From contig JAKDKP010000230.1 in the NCBI GenBank assembly GCA_030453285.1, positions 1-5,120 of the forward strand: a stretch of 5,120 bases of DNA, written 5' to 3'. This DNA is from Propionibacteriales bacterium (GTDB lineage: Bacteria; Actinomycetota; Actinomycetes; Propionibacteriales; Propionibacteriaceae). The position numbers were made by a program, and so were the translations under genes. Shown here one piece after another: positions 1 to 5,120 of the stretch; positions within the stretch are counted from its first letter, which is position 1; each line of letters begins with the position of its first letter. A model generated the notes under the pieces. It had not been told where the DNA came from, did no database searches, and saw nothing but the letters and a program-made list of their open reading frames with translations.

Positions 1-2
1 CG

Positions 3-419
3 GTGCCGACCGCCCACGAGACCGCGTCCGCCGCGTCTCCGCGCCGCCGCGGCTTCGGCCGGGTCCTGATCGCGGTGTATGCAGTGTTTGCCTTCTCGGC
101 CAGCGCGCGCTCGACCGTACAACTCGTGCAGAGCGGCTCCGAGGCGCCCGTCGCGTACGGACTGTCGGCGTTCTCGGCGCTCGTCTACGTCGTGGCCACC
201 ATCGCGCTGGCCGTGCCGGGCCGAACGGCGTACCGGTTGTCGTGGATCACCATCGGCATCGAACTCGCCGGCGTGCTGGTCGTCGGCCTGCTCAGTGTGA
301 CCGTCCCCGACCTGTTCCAGCGGGCGTCGGTGTGGTCGCAGTTCGGCATGGGGTACGGCTTCGTGCCCCTGGTGCTGCCGATCATCGGCATGATCTGGCT
401 GCGCCGGATCGGCCGATAG
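3..419 (+). CDS. Small four-helix integral membrane protein, function unknown (possibly 5'-partial)
   Basis: The reading frame encodes 138 residues from a GTG at position 3 to a TAG stop. The N-terminus is Ala/Ser-rich and ends in a basic stretch (RRR, about residues 14-16), as expected for a cytoplasmic leader before a membrane segment. Four hydrophobic stretches follow, at about residues 20-36, 50-71, 80-100 and 116-134, and the protein ends in a short basic tail (RRIGR). The basic N- and C-termini both suggest a cytoplasmic location, which fits four helices. I see no catalytic motif, metal site or transporter signature. It resembles small conserved actinobacterial membrane proteins that lack an assigned function. 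Only two bases precede the GTG, so the true start may lie upstream and no ribosome binding site can be checked. It converges on the aldehyde dehydrogenase gene with 13 bases between the stops, so they are not co-transcribed. I am confident that it is coding and membrane-bound, but not of any role. Confidence 0.8.
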   Translation: MPTAHETASAASPRRRGFGRVLIAVYAVFAFSASARSTVQLVQSGSEAPVAYGLSAFSALVYVVATIALAVPGRTAYRLSWITIGIELAGVLVVGLLSVTVPDLFQRASVWSQFGMGYGFVPLVLPIIGMIWLRRIGR

Positions 420-432
420 CGACCCGACGCCG

Positions 433-1936
433 TCAGGCGAACGGGTCGGCGGTCAGGGTGTACTTGGTCTGCAGATACTCATGGATGCCTTCGGCCCCGC
501 CTTCGCGGCCGATCCCGGAGAACTTCCAACCACCGAAGGGCGCCGCCGCATTGGAGATCACGCCGAGGTTGAGCCCCATCATGCCGGTGTCCAGTCGTTC
601 GATCATCCGCTGCCCGCGCGCCAGATCACGGGTGTAGACGTACGACACCAGCCCCGTACTCGGTGTCGTTGGCGATCCGTACGGCCTCGTCCTCGTCGTC
701 GAAGGTCACGATCGCCAGCACGGGCCCGAAGATCTCTTCGGCGAGGATCCTGCTGCCGGGCTTCACCCCGGTGAGCACGGTGGCCTCGAAGAAGGTGCCC
801 GCGCCGTCGACCGGCTTGCCGCCGGTGGTGATCGTGGCCCCACGTCGTACGGCGTCGTCGACCAGTTCGCCGCTCTTGGTGACGGCCTTCTCGTCGATCA
901 GGGGACCGACCGTGACATCGGGTTCGGTGCCCCGCCCGGTACGGAAACCCTGCACGCGTTCGGTCACCCGGCGACCGAACTCCTCGGCCACCGAGCTGTG
1001 CACGATGAACCGGTTCGCCGCCGTACACGCCTGACCGATGTTGCGGAACTTCGCCGCGATCGCGCCGTCGACGGCGGCATCCAGATCGGCGTCGTCGAAG
1101 ATCACGAACGGAGCATTGCCGCCCAGTTCCATCGACGTGCGCAGGACACCCTTGGCCGCCTTCGCCAGGAGTTGCTGTCCCACCGGGGTTGAGCCGGTGA
1201 ACGACAGCTTGCGCAGCCGACGATCAGCCAGCACGGCATCGGAGACCGGTCCGGTGTTGTGGGTGTTGATCACGTTGAGCACGCCGTCGGGGAGCCCGGC
1301 ATCGGCCAGCAGCTTGGCGAAATACACCGTGGTCAACGGGGTGAGGGAGGCCGGCTTCACCACCACCGTGCACCCGGCTGCCAAGGCCGGCGCGATCTTG
1401 CGGGTGGCCATCGCCAACGGAAAGTTCCACGGAGTGATCAAGAAGCACGGACCCACCGAATGCTGGGAGATGATCATCCGGCCGGTGCCTTCGGGATTCG
1501 CACCGTAGCGGCCCTGCACGTGGGCGGCCTCCTCACTGAACCATCTGAGGAACTCACCGCCGTAGGTGACCTCGCCACGCGACTCGGTCAACGGCTTGCC
1601 CATCTCGAGCGTCATCAGCAATGCGAACTCGTCGGCCCGCTGCTGCAGCAGATCGAAGGCGCGCCGCAGCAACTCCGCCCGCTCACGCGCGGGAGTCCTG
1701 GACCACGACTCGAAGGCTTGGCTGGCGGCATCCATCGCGGCCGTGCCGTCGGCCACCGTCGCGCTGGCGATCTCCTTGATCACCGCACCCGTGCTCGGAT
1801 CGGACACCGTGAGCGTTCCGCCGTCGCGGGCCGCCTGCCAGGCACCCCCGATGAACAGGCCGTCGGGCACCGCATCCAGCAGGTCCTGCTCGTTGTCTCC
1901 CACCTCGCGGGTGGTGCGATCAGCGTCCTGACTCAT
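433..1936 (-). pseudogene. gabD: Succinate-semialdehyde dehydrogenase-like aldehyde dehydrogenase, apparent frameshift near the C-terminus
   Basis: This is an NAD(P)-dependent aldehyde dehydrogenase; the SSADH class oxidises succinate semialdehyde to succinate in the cytoplasm. The ATG at 1936 is supported by an AAGGAG site five bases upstream. Frame 1 runs to a TGA at 626-628 (436 residues). It contains PWNFP (169-173), KPAS (194-197), FTGST (246-250), the general base E270 in ELGGNAP, the catalytic C304 in GQACTAANR, and EEIFGPV (400-406). After G428 the expected sequence continues in another frame as LVSYVYTRDLARG, then PFGGWKFSGIGREGG, to a TGA at 433-435. Removing one G from the GGGG run (plus-strand CCCC, 652-655) restores a single 500-residue protein. 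KPAS in place of KP(S)E suggests NADP use, as in E. coli GabD (inference). Without the tail, the protein loses the conserved C-terminal PFGG-W-xSG motif and part of the oligomerisation region, and is probably inactive. A sequencing error at the short homopolymer is the main alternative. The family is clear; the exact substrate is less so. Confidence 0.85.
652..655 (-). other. Frameshift site (one extra G in a GGGG run) in the aldehyde dehydrogenase gene
   Basis: On the minus strand the sequence reads GAG-TAC-GGG-G-CTG-GTG-TCG. Skipping one G joins EYG (residues 426-428) directly to LVSYVYTRD, which matches the usual EYGLxSYxYTRD pattern of SSADH-type enzymes. Without the skip the frame reads GAGVVRLHP and stops. 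The join is exact to within the four-base run. No slippery heptamer or following stem-loop is evident, so programmed frameshifting is unlikely. Confidence 0.8.
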
Positions 1937-1941
1937 CGATG

Positions 1942-1947
1942 CTCCTT
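1942..1947 (-). promoter_or_regulatory. Ribosome binding site of the aldehyde dehydrogenase gene
   Basis: The minus strand reads AAGGAG followed by five bases (CATCG) and then the ATG at 1936. This is a near-consensus Shine-Dalgarno sequence at normal spacing and fixes the start of the dehydrogenase. Confidence 0.75.
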
Positions 1948-2031
1948 CGTCGGATCGTTCATGTCACCCGAGATGATCGTATCGGCCTCGCGGTGGGCCT
2001 ATCATGCTGACGTCAGGCGCCATCGGCGCCG

Positions 2032-2050
2032 GCGCCCGCAAAAGGGGCGC
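2032..2050 (+). promoter_or_regulatory. Small GC-rich hairpin in the leader of the ThDP enzyme gene
   Basis: GCGCCC (2032-2037) and GGGCGC (2045-2050) are perfect six-base arms around a seven-base A-rich loop. No T-run follows, so it is not a standard intrinsic terminator. It could be a leader RNA structure or part of an operator. In DNA this GC-rich a six-base arm can arise by chance, so support is weak. Confidence 0.3.
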
Positions 2051-2100
2051 ACAGCGGACAGCACCGCGAGACACATACGGGTTCTTCTTCCGTCGTCTCG

Positions 2101-2105
2101 AAAGG
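2101..2105 (+). promoter_or_regulatory. Ribosome binding site of the ThDP enzyme gene
   Basis: AAAGG followed by seven bases precedes the ATG at 2113. It is a moderate Shine-Dalgarno match at good spacing. It supports this ATG, which also places the first conserved motif (VFGVMGNGN) at the usual distance from the N-terminus for this superfamily. Confidence 0.6.
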
Positions 2106-2112
2106 CAGCACC

Positions 2113-3759
2113 ATGCCGCACGTCTCCGCCCATGTCGCCATCACCCTCGCCCGCCATGTTGATCATGTCTTCGGCGTGATGGGCAACGGCAACGCCTGGT
2201 TCCTCGATGCTCTCGAACGCCAGACCCCGGCCACCTTCACCGCCCTGCGGCATGAGGCGGGGGCCGTGGTCGCCGCCGACGCGCATCATCGGGCATCGGG
2301 TCGGCTGGCCGCCGCGACCGCAACGTACGGCGCCGGGTTCACCAACACCCTGACCGCGCTCGCCGAGGCGGTCCAGGCGCATGTGCCGCTGGTGCTGGTG
2401 GTCGGTGACGAACCCACCTCTGGTCCGCGGCCGTGGGACGTCGACCAGATCGCGCTGGCGGCTGCCGTCGGGGCCAGGACATACACCGTCGGCCGTGCCG
2501 ATGCCGCCGCCACGACGGTGATCGCGGTCGAACATGCGCTCACCTATCGGGTGCCGACCGTGCTGGCGATCCCGTACGACGTCGCACGTCGCGAGGCGGG
2601 GCCGGTTCCCGACACCGAGCAGCCATGCCTGCCGGCACCGCTGAGCCCGACCAGGCCGTACGATCTCGGTGCGATCAGTGCGGTGGCACGGAAACTGGCT
2701 GCCGCCGAACGTCCGCTGCTGCTGGCCGGACGCGGTGCCTGGCTGGCTGGAGCCGGACCGGCGCTGGGCGCATTGGCCGATGCGACCGGCGCGATCACCG
2801 CCAGCACCGCCCTGGGTCGCGGCCTGTTCCCGCGCAGTGAGTACGACCTCGGCGTCACCGGCGGTTTCGGCACGGACGCTGGCGCCGAACTGATCCGGAC
2901 CGCCGATGTCGCCGTCGTCTTCGGCGCCTCACTGAACCAGTTCACGATGCGGTTCGGTGAGACGTTCGCACCCGGCACCGACGTCGTCCAGGTCGACATC
3001 GCCCCGGCCGCGACCCATCCGCACGTCGGTCGCTATCTGCGCGGAGACGCCACCACGGTGGCCGCCGCCCTGGTGGCCGAGATCGGCCCGGCGCCGGCCA
3101 GTGGGTGGCGGGAATCGGTCGACATCGCTGCCATGCATGCGCGTGAGCTCGGTGACGGGATCTGCGCCGACGGACTGCTCGATGCCCGGACCGCTGCCGC
3201 CCGGATCGGTGAACTGCTGCCCACCGATCGGGTCGTGGTCTCCGACGGCGGCCACTTCATCGGCTGGGCCAACATGTACTGGCCCGTCGCCAGCCCCGAT
3301 CGGATGATCATGGTCGGCACCGCCTACCAATCGATCGGTCTCGGCTTCCCGTCCGTGCCCGGCGCCGCGCTGGCTCGGCCCACATCAACGATCGTGCTGA
3401 CCACCGGAGACGGCGGCGGCCTGATGGCGTTGGCCGATCTCGAATCCGCCGTACGGGTGGCCGCCGGCCGCGGGCTTGCCGTCGTCTGGAACGACCGCGC
3501 GTACTCCGCCGAGGTGAACGTGTACGGAGCCCAGGGCCTCGCCGAAGGACCGATGCTGATCCCCGAGGCGAGCTTCGCCGAACTGGCCGGCGCCGTCGGT
3601 GCCCGCGGCGTCGTCGTCCGCACCCCCAATGATCTTGACGCCCTCGCCCAGTGGGTCACCGAACCCGTCGACGAGCGCCCCTTCCTGCTCCTGGACCTAC
3701 GCATCTCCGGATCCGTGGTCGCCCCCTACCAACAGGAGATCCTGCGGATGAACACCTGA
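2113..3759 (+). CDS. Thiamine-diphosphate-dependent enzyme, acetolactate synthase / 2-oxoacid decarboxylase-like
   Basis: This 548-residue protein has the three-domain build and usual length of the ThDP decarboxylase superfamily, whose members cleave or condense 2-oxoacids in the cytoplasm. The N-terminal pyrimidine-binding domain (about 1-165) has VFGVMGNGN (19-27) and RHEAGAV with E48, the glutamate that activates the cofactor. It continues through TYGAGFTNTLTALAEA and a PLVLVVGDEP strand. The central domain (about 185-325) contains LLLAGRGAW (202-210) and strands typical of the nucleotide-like fold. The C-terminal domain has the diphosphate/Mg site: G432-D433-G434, 25 residues, then N460-D461, followed by RAYSAEV where many relatives read GAYGAE. 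These features are visible. The substrate is not, and I would not call it a true acetolactate synthase because no regulatory subunit gene is adjacent. It diverges from the aldehyde dehydrogenase, which suggests a decarboxylase making an aldehyde for that enzyme (inference). Alternatives include a 2-oxoglutarate or benzoylformate-type decarboxylase or a C-C ligase. Confidence 0.88.
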   Translation: MPHVSAHVAITLARHVDHVFGVMGNGNAWFLDALERQTPATFTALRHEAGAVVAADAHHRASGRLAAATATYGAGFTNTLTALAEAVQAHVPLVLVVGDEPTSGPRPWDVDQIALAAAVGARTYTVGRADAAATTVIAVEHALTYRVPTVLAIPYDVARREAGPVPDTEQPCLPAPLSPTRPYDLGAISAVARKLAAAERPLLLAGRGAWLAGAGPALGALADATGAITASTALGRGLFPRSEYDLGVTGGFGTDAGAELIRTADVAVVFGASLNQFTMRFGETFAPGTDVVQVDIAPAATHPHVGRYLRGDATTVAAALVAEIGPAPASGWRESVDIAAMHARELGDGICADGLLDARTAAARIGELLPTDRVVVSDGGHFIGWANMYWPVASPDRMIMVGTAYQSIGLGFPSVPGAALARPTSTIVLTTGDGGGLMALADLESAVRVAAGRGLAVVWNDRAYSAEVNVYGAQGLAEGPMLIPEASFAELAGAVGARGVVVRTPNDLDALAQWVTEPVDERPFLLLDLRISGSVVAPYQQEILRMNT

Positions 3760-3784
3760 CAGGAACGGCCAGACCAGCCCCCGC

Positions 3785-3830
3785 TGATTGAGCAGCGTTT
3801 GAGAGGAACGAACGAGGCCCTGTCGAAGCC
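3785..3830 (+). repeat. Intergenic repeat copy 1
   Basis: It contains TTGAGCA at 3788-3794, AGGAACGA at 3804-3811 and GTCGAAGC at 3822-3829. It is longer inside than copy 2, with extra bases between the blocks. It is the left arm of the inverted pair with copy 2. Confidence 0.65.
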
Positions 3831-3882
3831 TTCGAGGCCGACCGTGAGACGCTTCGACGCGCTCGTTCCTCGCTTGCTCAAC
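3788..3882. terminator. Possible bidirectional terminator: long imperfect hairpin of repeat copies 1 and 2
   Basis: The inverted pair can form a stem from three matched blocks (TTGAGCA, AGGAACGA, GTCGAAGC and their complements), separated by internal loops and closed by about 21 bases. It sits between two convergent genes, where a terminator acting in both directions is expected. It lacks a T-run, so a terminator role is inferred from position and foldability only. Confidence 0.35.
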
Positions 3883-3884
3883 GA
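3851..3884 (-). repeat. Intergenic repeat copy 2 (inverted)
   Basis: Read on the minus strand it gives TCGTTGAGCA, then AGGAACGA (3863-3870 on the plus strand) and GTCGAAGC (3851-3858). It is the most compact of the three copies and probably the closest to the canonical element. Confidence 0.65.
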
Positions 3885-3947
3885 CCGAATGTCCGTGCCC
3901 GTTGATCGCGGGGTGAGCCCGACTTCGTCCGTGCTGGGGCTGATCGC

Positions 3948-3993
3948 TGGTTGAGCAGCGCTCGTGAGGAACGACCGAACGCGTGTCGAAACC
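3948..3993 (+). repeat. Intergenic repeat copy 3
   Basis: It starts TGGTTGAGCAGCG, has AGGAACGA at 3967-3974 and ends GTCGAAACC at 3985-3993. The GGTTGAG start and CGAAACC end are imperfect inverted ends, which suggests that a single element is itself weakly palindromic. It lies just 19 bases from the stop codon of the monooxygenase. Confidence 0.65.
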
Positions 3994-4012
3994 CTCGAAC
4001 GTTGGCCAATGA

Positions 4013-5120
4013 TCAGGAGGCGGGCAGCAGGCTACGGGAGATGAAGTTGGCGAGTTCGGTGGTCGCCGTCAAGGGCAGTATGTGGGCGACGTACTGGTCG
4101 GGACGGACGACGACGACACAACCGGCGCGGTCGATGCCACGAGCCTCGAAGATGTCACAGTCGGGGTCGACGGCGTACACTTTTTCGTAGTCGATCAGGC
4201 CGAACGGGCCGATTCGGGGCAGGAAGACTTCCGGCACCGAACCAAGATCAACATCCTCCACAGACTGCTGGAAGATCACTTTGACGTCGAACAGGCTGTC
4301 GCGATCGCCGGGCGGGGTGAAGCGATTGATCGGCGACTCGGCATCGGACCACATCCAGTCCGCCCACGCGCCGAGCGCAGACTCCTCGCCGGACGCGGGG
4401 GCGTCGGCGAACGCATAGATGCGCCACCGACCATCGGCTCGAGCATGGTGGCCCAGATGGACCGGGTTGGTGTCACACACCCGTACACACTCGGCCGATC
4501 TGAACCGCTTGCCGATCGGGAACCCGGTCGCCAGGTCCTGGTGGGTGGCCCCACCGATCAGCATCGACGGCTCGTACTGGGTCATGAAGCCGGCCGGGAA
4601 CTCGGCGGTGTTCATGTAGAACTCGCCCAGTGCCTCGGGGCTCTCGAACTCCGACGGGTCCTTGGCCATCAGGGTCGACCACTCCCGGTCGAAGTTGATC
4701 AAGTTCTGGGCGATCACCTGTCGCTCGGCCGAGTACGTGGCCAGCAGCGTTTCCGGGCTCCGGCCGGTCAGCACCTGGCCCAGCTTCCAGCCGAGGTTGA
4801 ACCCGTCCTGCATGGACACGTTCATGCCCTGACCGGCCTTGGCGCTGTGCGTGTGACAGGCGTCGCCGGCGATGAACACCCGCGGCGCCCGCGTCCCGAC
4901 CTGATCAACCGGCACATCGTCGAAGGCGTCGCACAACCGGTGGCCCACCTCGTACACGCTGTACCAGGCGACATCCTTCACCTCCAACGTGTACGGATGA
5001 AGGATCTGGTTCGCTTTGGCGATGGCGGTCTCGACCGTGGTGCTGCGCACCTTGCCCCCATCATCGGCAGCGGTGACACCAAGATCGACATACATCCGGA
5101 ACAGGTGCTGACCCTCGCGG
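4013..5120 (-). CDS. FAD-dependent aromatic hydroxylase, phenol 2-monooxygenase / 3-hydroxybenzoate 4-monooxygenase type (5'-partial)
   Basis: Enzymes of this group use NADPH, FAD and oxygen to hydroxylate a phenolic ring in the cytoplasm during aromatic catabolism. Only the C-terminal part is here: the frame is open to the right edge, with REGQHLFR preceding a methionine at 5095 that is internal, not the start. Family members are usually about 600 or more residues, so roughly the first 40% is missing, including the GxGxxG FAD motif and most substrate-site residues. Numbering from the methionine at 5095, visible motifs are WYSVYEVGHRLCDAFDDVP (44-62) and the second FAD motif RVFIAGDACHTHSAKAGQGMN (72-92), which runs straight into VSMQDGFNLGWKL. 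A C-terminal thioredoxin-like dimerisation domain follows (about 175-360), with GCVVVVRPDQYVAHILPL (325-342) and no CxxC pair. That domain favours the phenol hydroxylase/MobA branch over p-hydroxybenzoate hydroxylase. The substrate cannot be read from this part. It converges with the ThDP gene across the repeat cluster, so it is a separate transcription unit. Confidence 0.88.
   Translation of the reverse strand, partial: REGQHLFRMYVDLGVTAADDGGKVRSTTVETAIAKANQILHPYTLEVKDVAWYSVYEVGHRLCDAFDDVPVDQVGTRAPRVFIAGDACHTHSAKAGQGMNVSMQDGFNLGWKLGQVLTGRSPETLLATYSAERQVIAQNLINFDREWSTLMAKDPSEFESPEALGEFYMNTAEFPAGFMTQYEPSMLIGGATHQDLATGFPIGKRFRSAECVRVCDTNPVHLGHHARADGRWRIYAFADAPASGEESALGAWADWMWSDAESPINRFTPPGDRDSLFDVKVIFQQSVEDVDLGSVPEVFLPRIGPFGLIDYEKVYAVDPDCDIFEARGIDRAGCVVVVRPDQYVAHILPLTATTELANFISRSLLPAS

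Larger units (their letters stand above)
1937..2112. promoter_or_regulatory. Divergent intergenic region with probable promoters for both flanking genes
   Basis: This 176-bp gap separates two start codons pointing apart, so it must hold promoters for both the dehydrogenase (leftward) and the ThDP enzyme (rightward). Weak -10-like hexamers are visible: TATCAT at 2000-2005 on the plus strand and TACGAT at about 1975-1980 on the minus strand. Neither has a convincing -35 partner, so exact promoters are not assigned. A perfect TGACGTCA palindrome lies at 2008-2015, just downstream of the TATCAT. It is followed by three GGCGCC palindromes at 2016-2021, 2025-2030 and 2031-2036. The palindromes are candidate operator sites for a regulator coupling the two genes, but no regulator gene is present in the window. 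Confidence 0.5.
3785..3993. repeat. Cluster of three degenerate copies of a dispersed intergenic repeat (+, -, +)
   Basis: Three copies share the core TTGAGCA, then AGGAACGA, then GTCGAA with a following purine and C. Copy 1 is at 3785-3830 (+), copy 2 at 3851-3884 (-) and copy 3 at 3948-3993 (+). Spacing between the core blocks varies by several bases. Together they fill most of the gap between two convergent genes. I recall similar short repeats scattered between genes in high-GC actinobacteria. There is no transposase and no clear target-site duplication, so they are better described as REP-like or MITE-like elements than as an insertion sequence. Confidence 0.75.

Noticed and set aside
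433..648. Separate 71-residue gene starting from GTG at 648
   Set aside because: The translation is the missing C-terminus of the aldehyde dehydrogenase and joins it exactly after a one-base correction, so it is a fragment of that gene.
626..660. Programmed +1 frameshift producing two dehydrogenase forms
   Set aside because: GGGG alone is not a known slippery signal, there is no obvious stimulatory structure or rare codon, and the short form would lose a conserved part of the enzyme.
1259..2179. Long open frame of 306 codons on the plus strand opposite the dehydrogenase
   Set aside because: It lies antisense to a clear aldehyde dehydrogenase and crosses both its start codon and the start of the ThDP gene. 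The translation is rich in Arg, Gly and His with no recognisable domain, as expected of a shadow frame in GC-rich DNA.
2002..2535. Open frame of 177 codons on the minus strand opposite the start of the ThDP gene
   Set aside because: It overlaps a well-supported coding gene and the divergent promoter region, and its Gly/Arg-rich translation has no family-like motif.
3760..3784. Intrinsic terminator directly after the ThDP gene
   Set aside because: No GC-rich hairpin followed by a T-run is present in these bases; the only strong foldable structure is the repeat pair further on.
3785..3993. CRISPR array or insertion sequence
   Set aside because: The copies differ in length and orientation with no regular spacers, and no transposase or flanking target duplication is visible.
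3951..4190. Small plus-strand open frame of 79 codons starting in the repeat cluster
   Set aside because: Its first part is repeat sequence and the rest is antisense to the conserved C-terminus of the monooxygenase. No plausible ribosome binding site is seen.

Overview
The window looks like a chromosomal segment from a high-GC Gram-positive bacterium (Actinomycetota). The evidence is very GC-rich DNA with GC-ending codons throughout, actinobacterial-style protein sequences, and a dispersed intergenic repeat with the core TTGAGCA / AGGAACGA / GTCGAA, of a kind I recall from several high-GC actinobacterial genomes. A genus cannot be fixed from this sequence alone.

Layout from left to right. 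(1) 3-419 (+): a small four-helix membrane protein of unknown function, possibly starting before the window. (2) 433-1936 (-): a succinate-semialdehyde dehydrogenase-like aldehyde dehydrogenase (GabD type), meeting gene 1 tail to tail with 13 bases between the stops. It carries an apparent one-base frameshift at 652-655 that separates the last 72 residues from an otherwise intact 500-residue enzyme. (3) 1937-2112: a 176-bp divergent intergenic region with a ribosome binding site for each flanking gene, a TGACGTCA palindrome, three GGCGCC palindromes and a small GC-rich hairpin. (4) 2113-3759 (+): a complete thiamine-diphosphate (ThDP) enzyme of the acetolactate synthase / 2-oxoacid decarboxylase superfamily, 548 residues. 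(5) 3760-4012: a convergent intergenic region with three degenerate copies of the dispersed repeat in +, -, + orientation; the first two can fold into a long imperfect hairpin. (6) 4013-5120 (-): the C-terminal part of an FAD-dependent aromatic-ring monooxygenase of the phenol 2-monooxygenase / 3-hydroxybenzoate 4-monooxygenase type, running off the right edge.

How the genes may work together (inference). The ThDP enzyme and the aldehyde dehydrogenase are divergently transcribed from a shared region and could form a two-step route: a 2-oxoacid is decarboxylated to an aldehyde, which is then oxidised to an acid. If the substrate were 2-oxoglutarate, this would be the 2-oxoglutarate decarboxylase plus SSADH bypass known from cyanobacteria. 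An aromatic-catabolic role is an alternative, given the flavin monooxygenase beyond the repeat cluster. If the frameshift is real, the second step is broken in this strain. I see no mobile element, CRISPR array, tRNA or rRNA, and no convincing evidence of a wholly new system. The best leads are the frameshift, the decarboxylase/dehydrogenase pairing and the repeat cluster.
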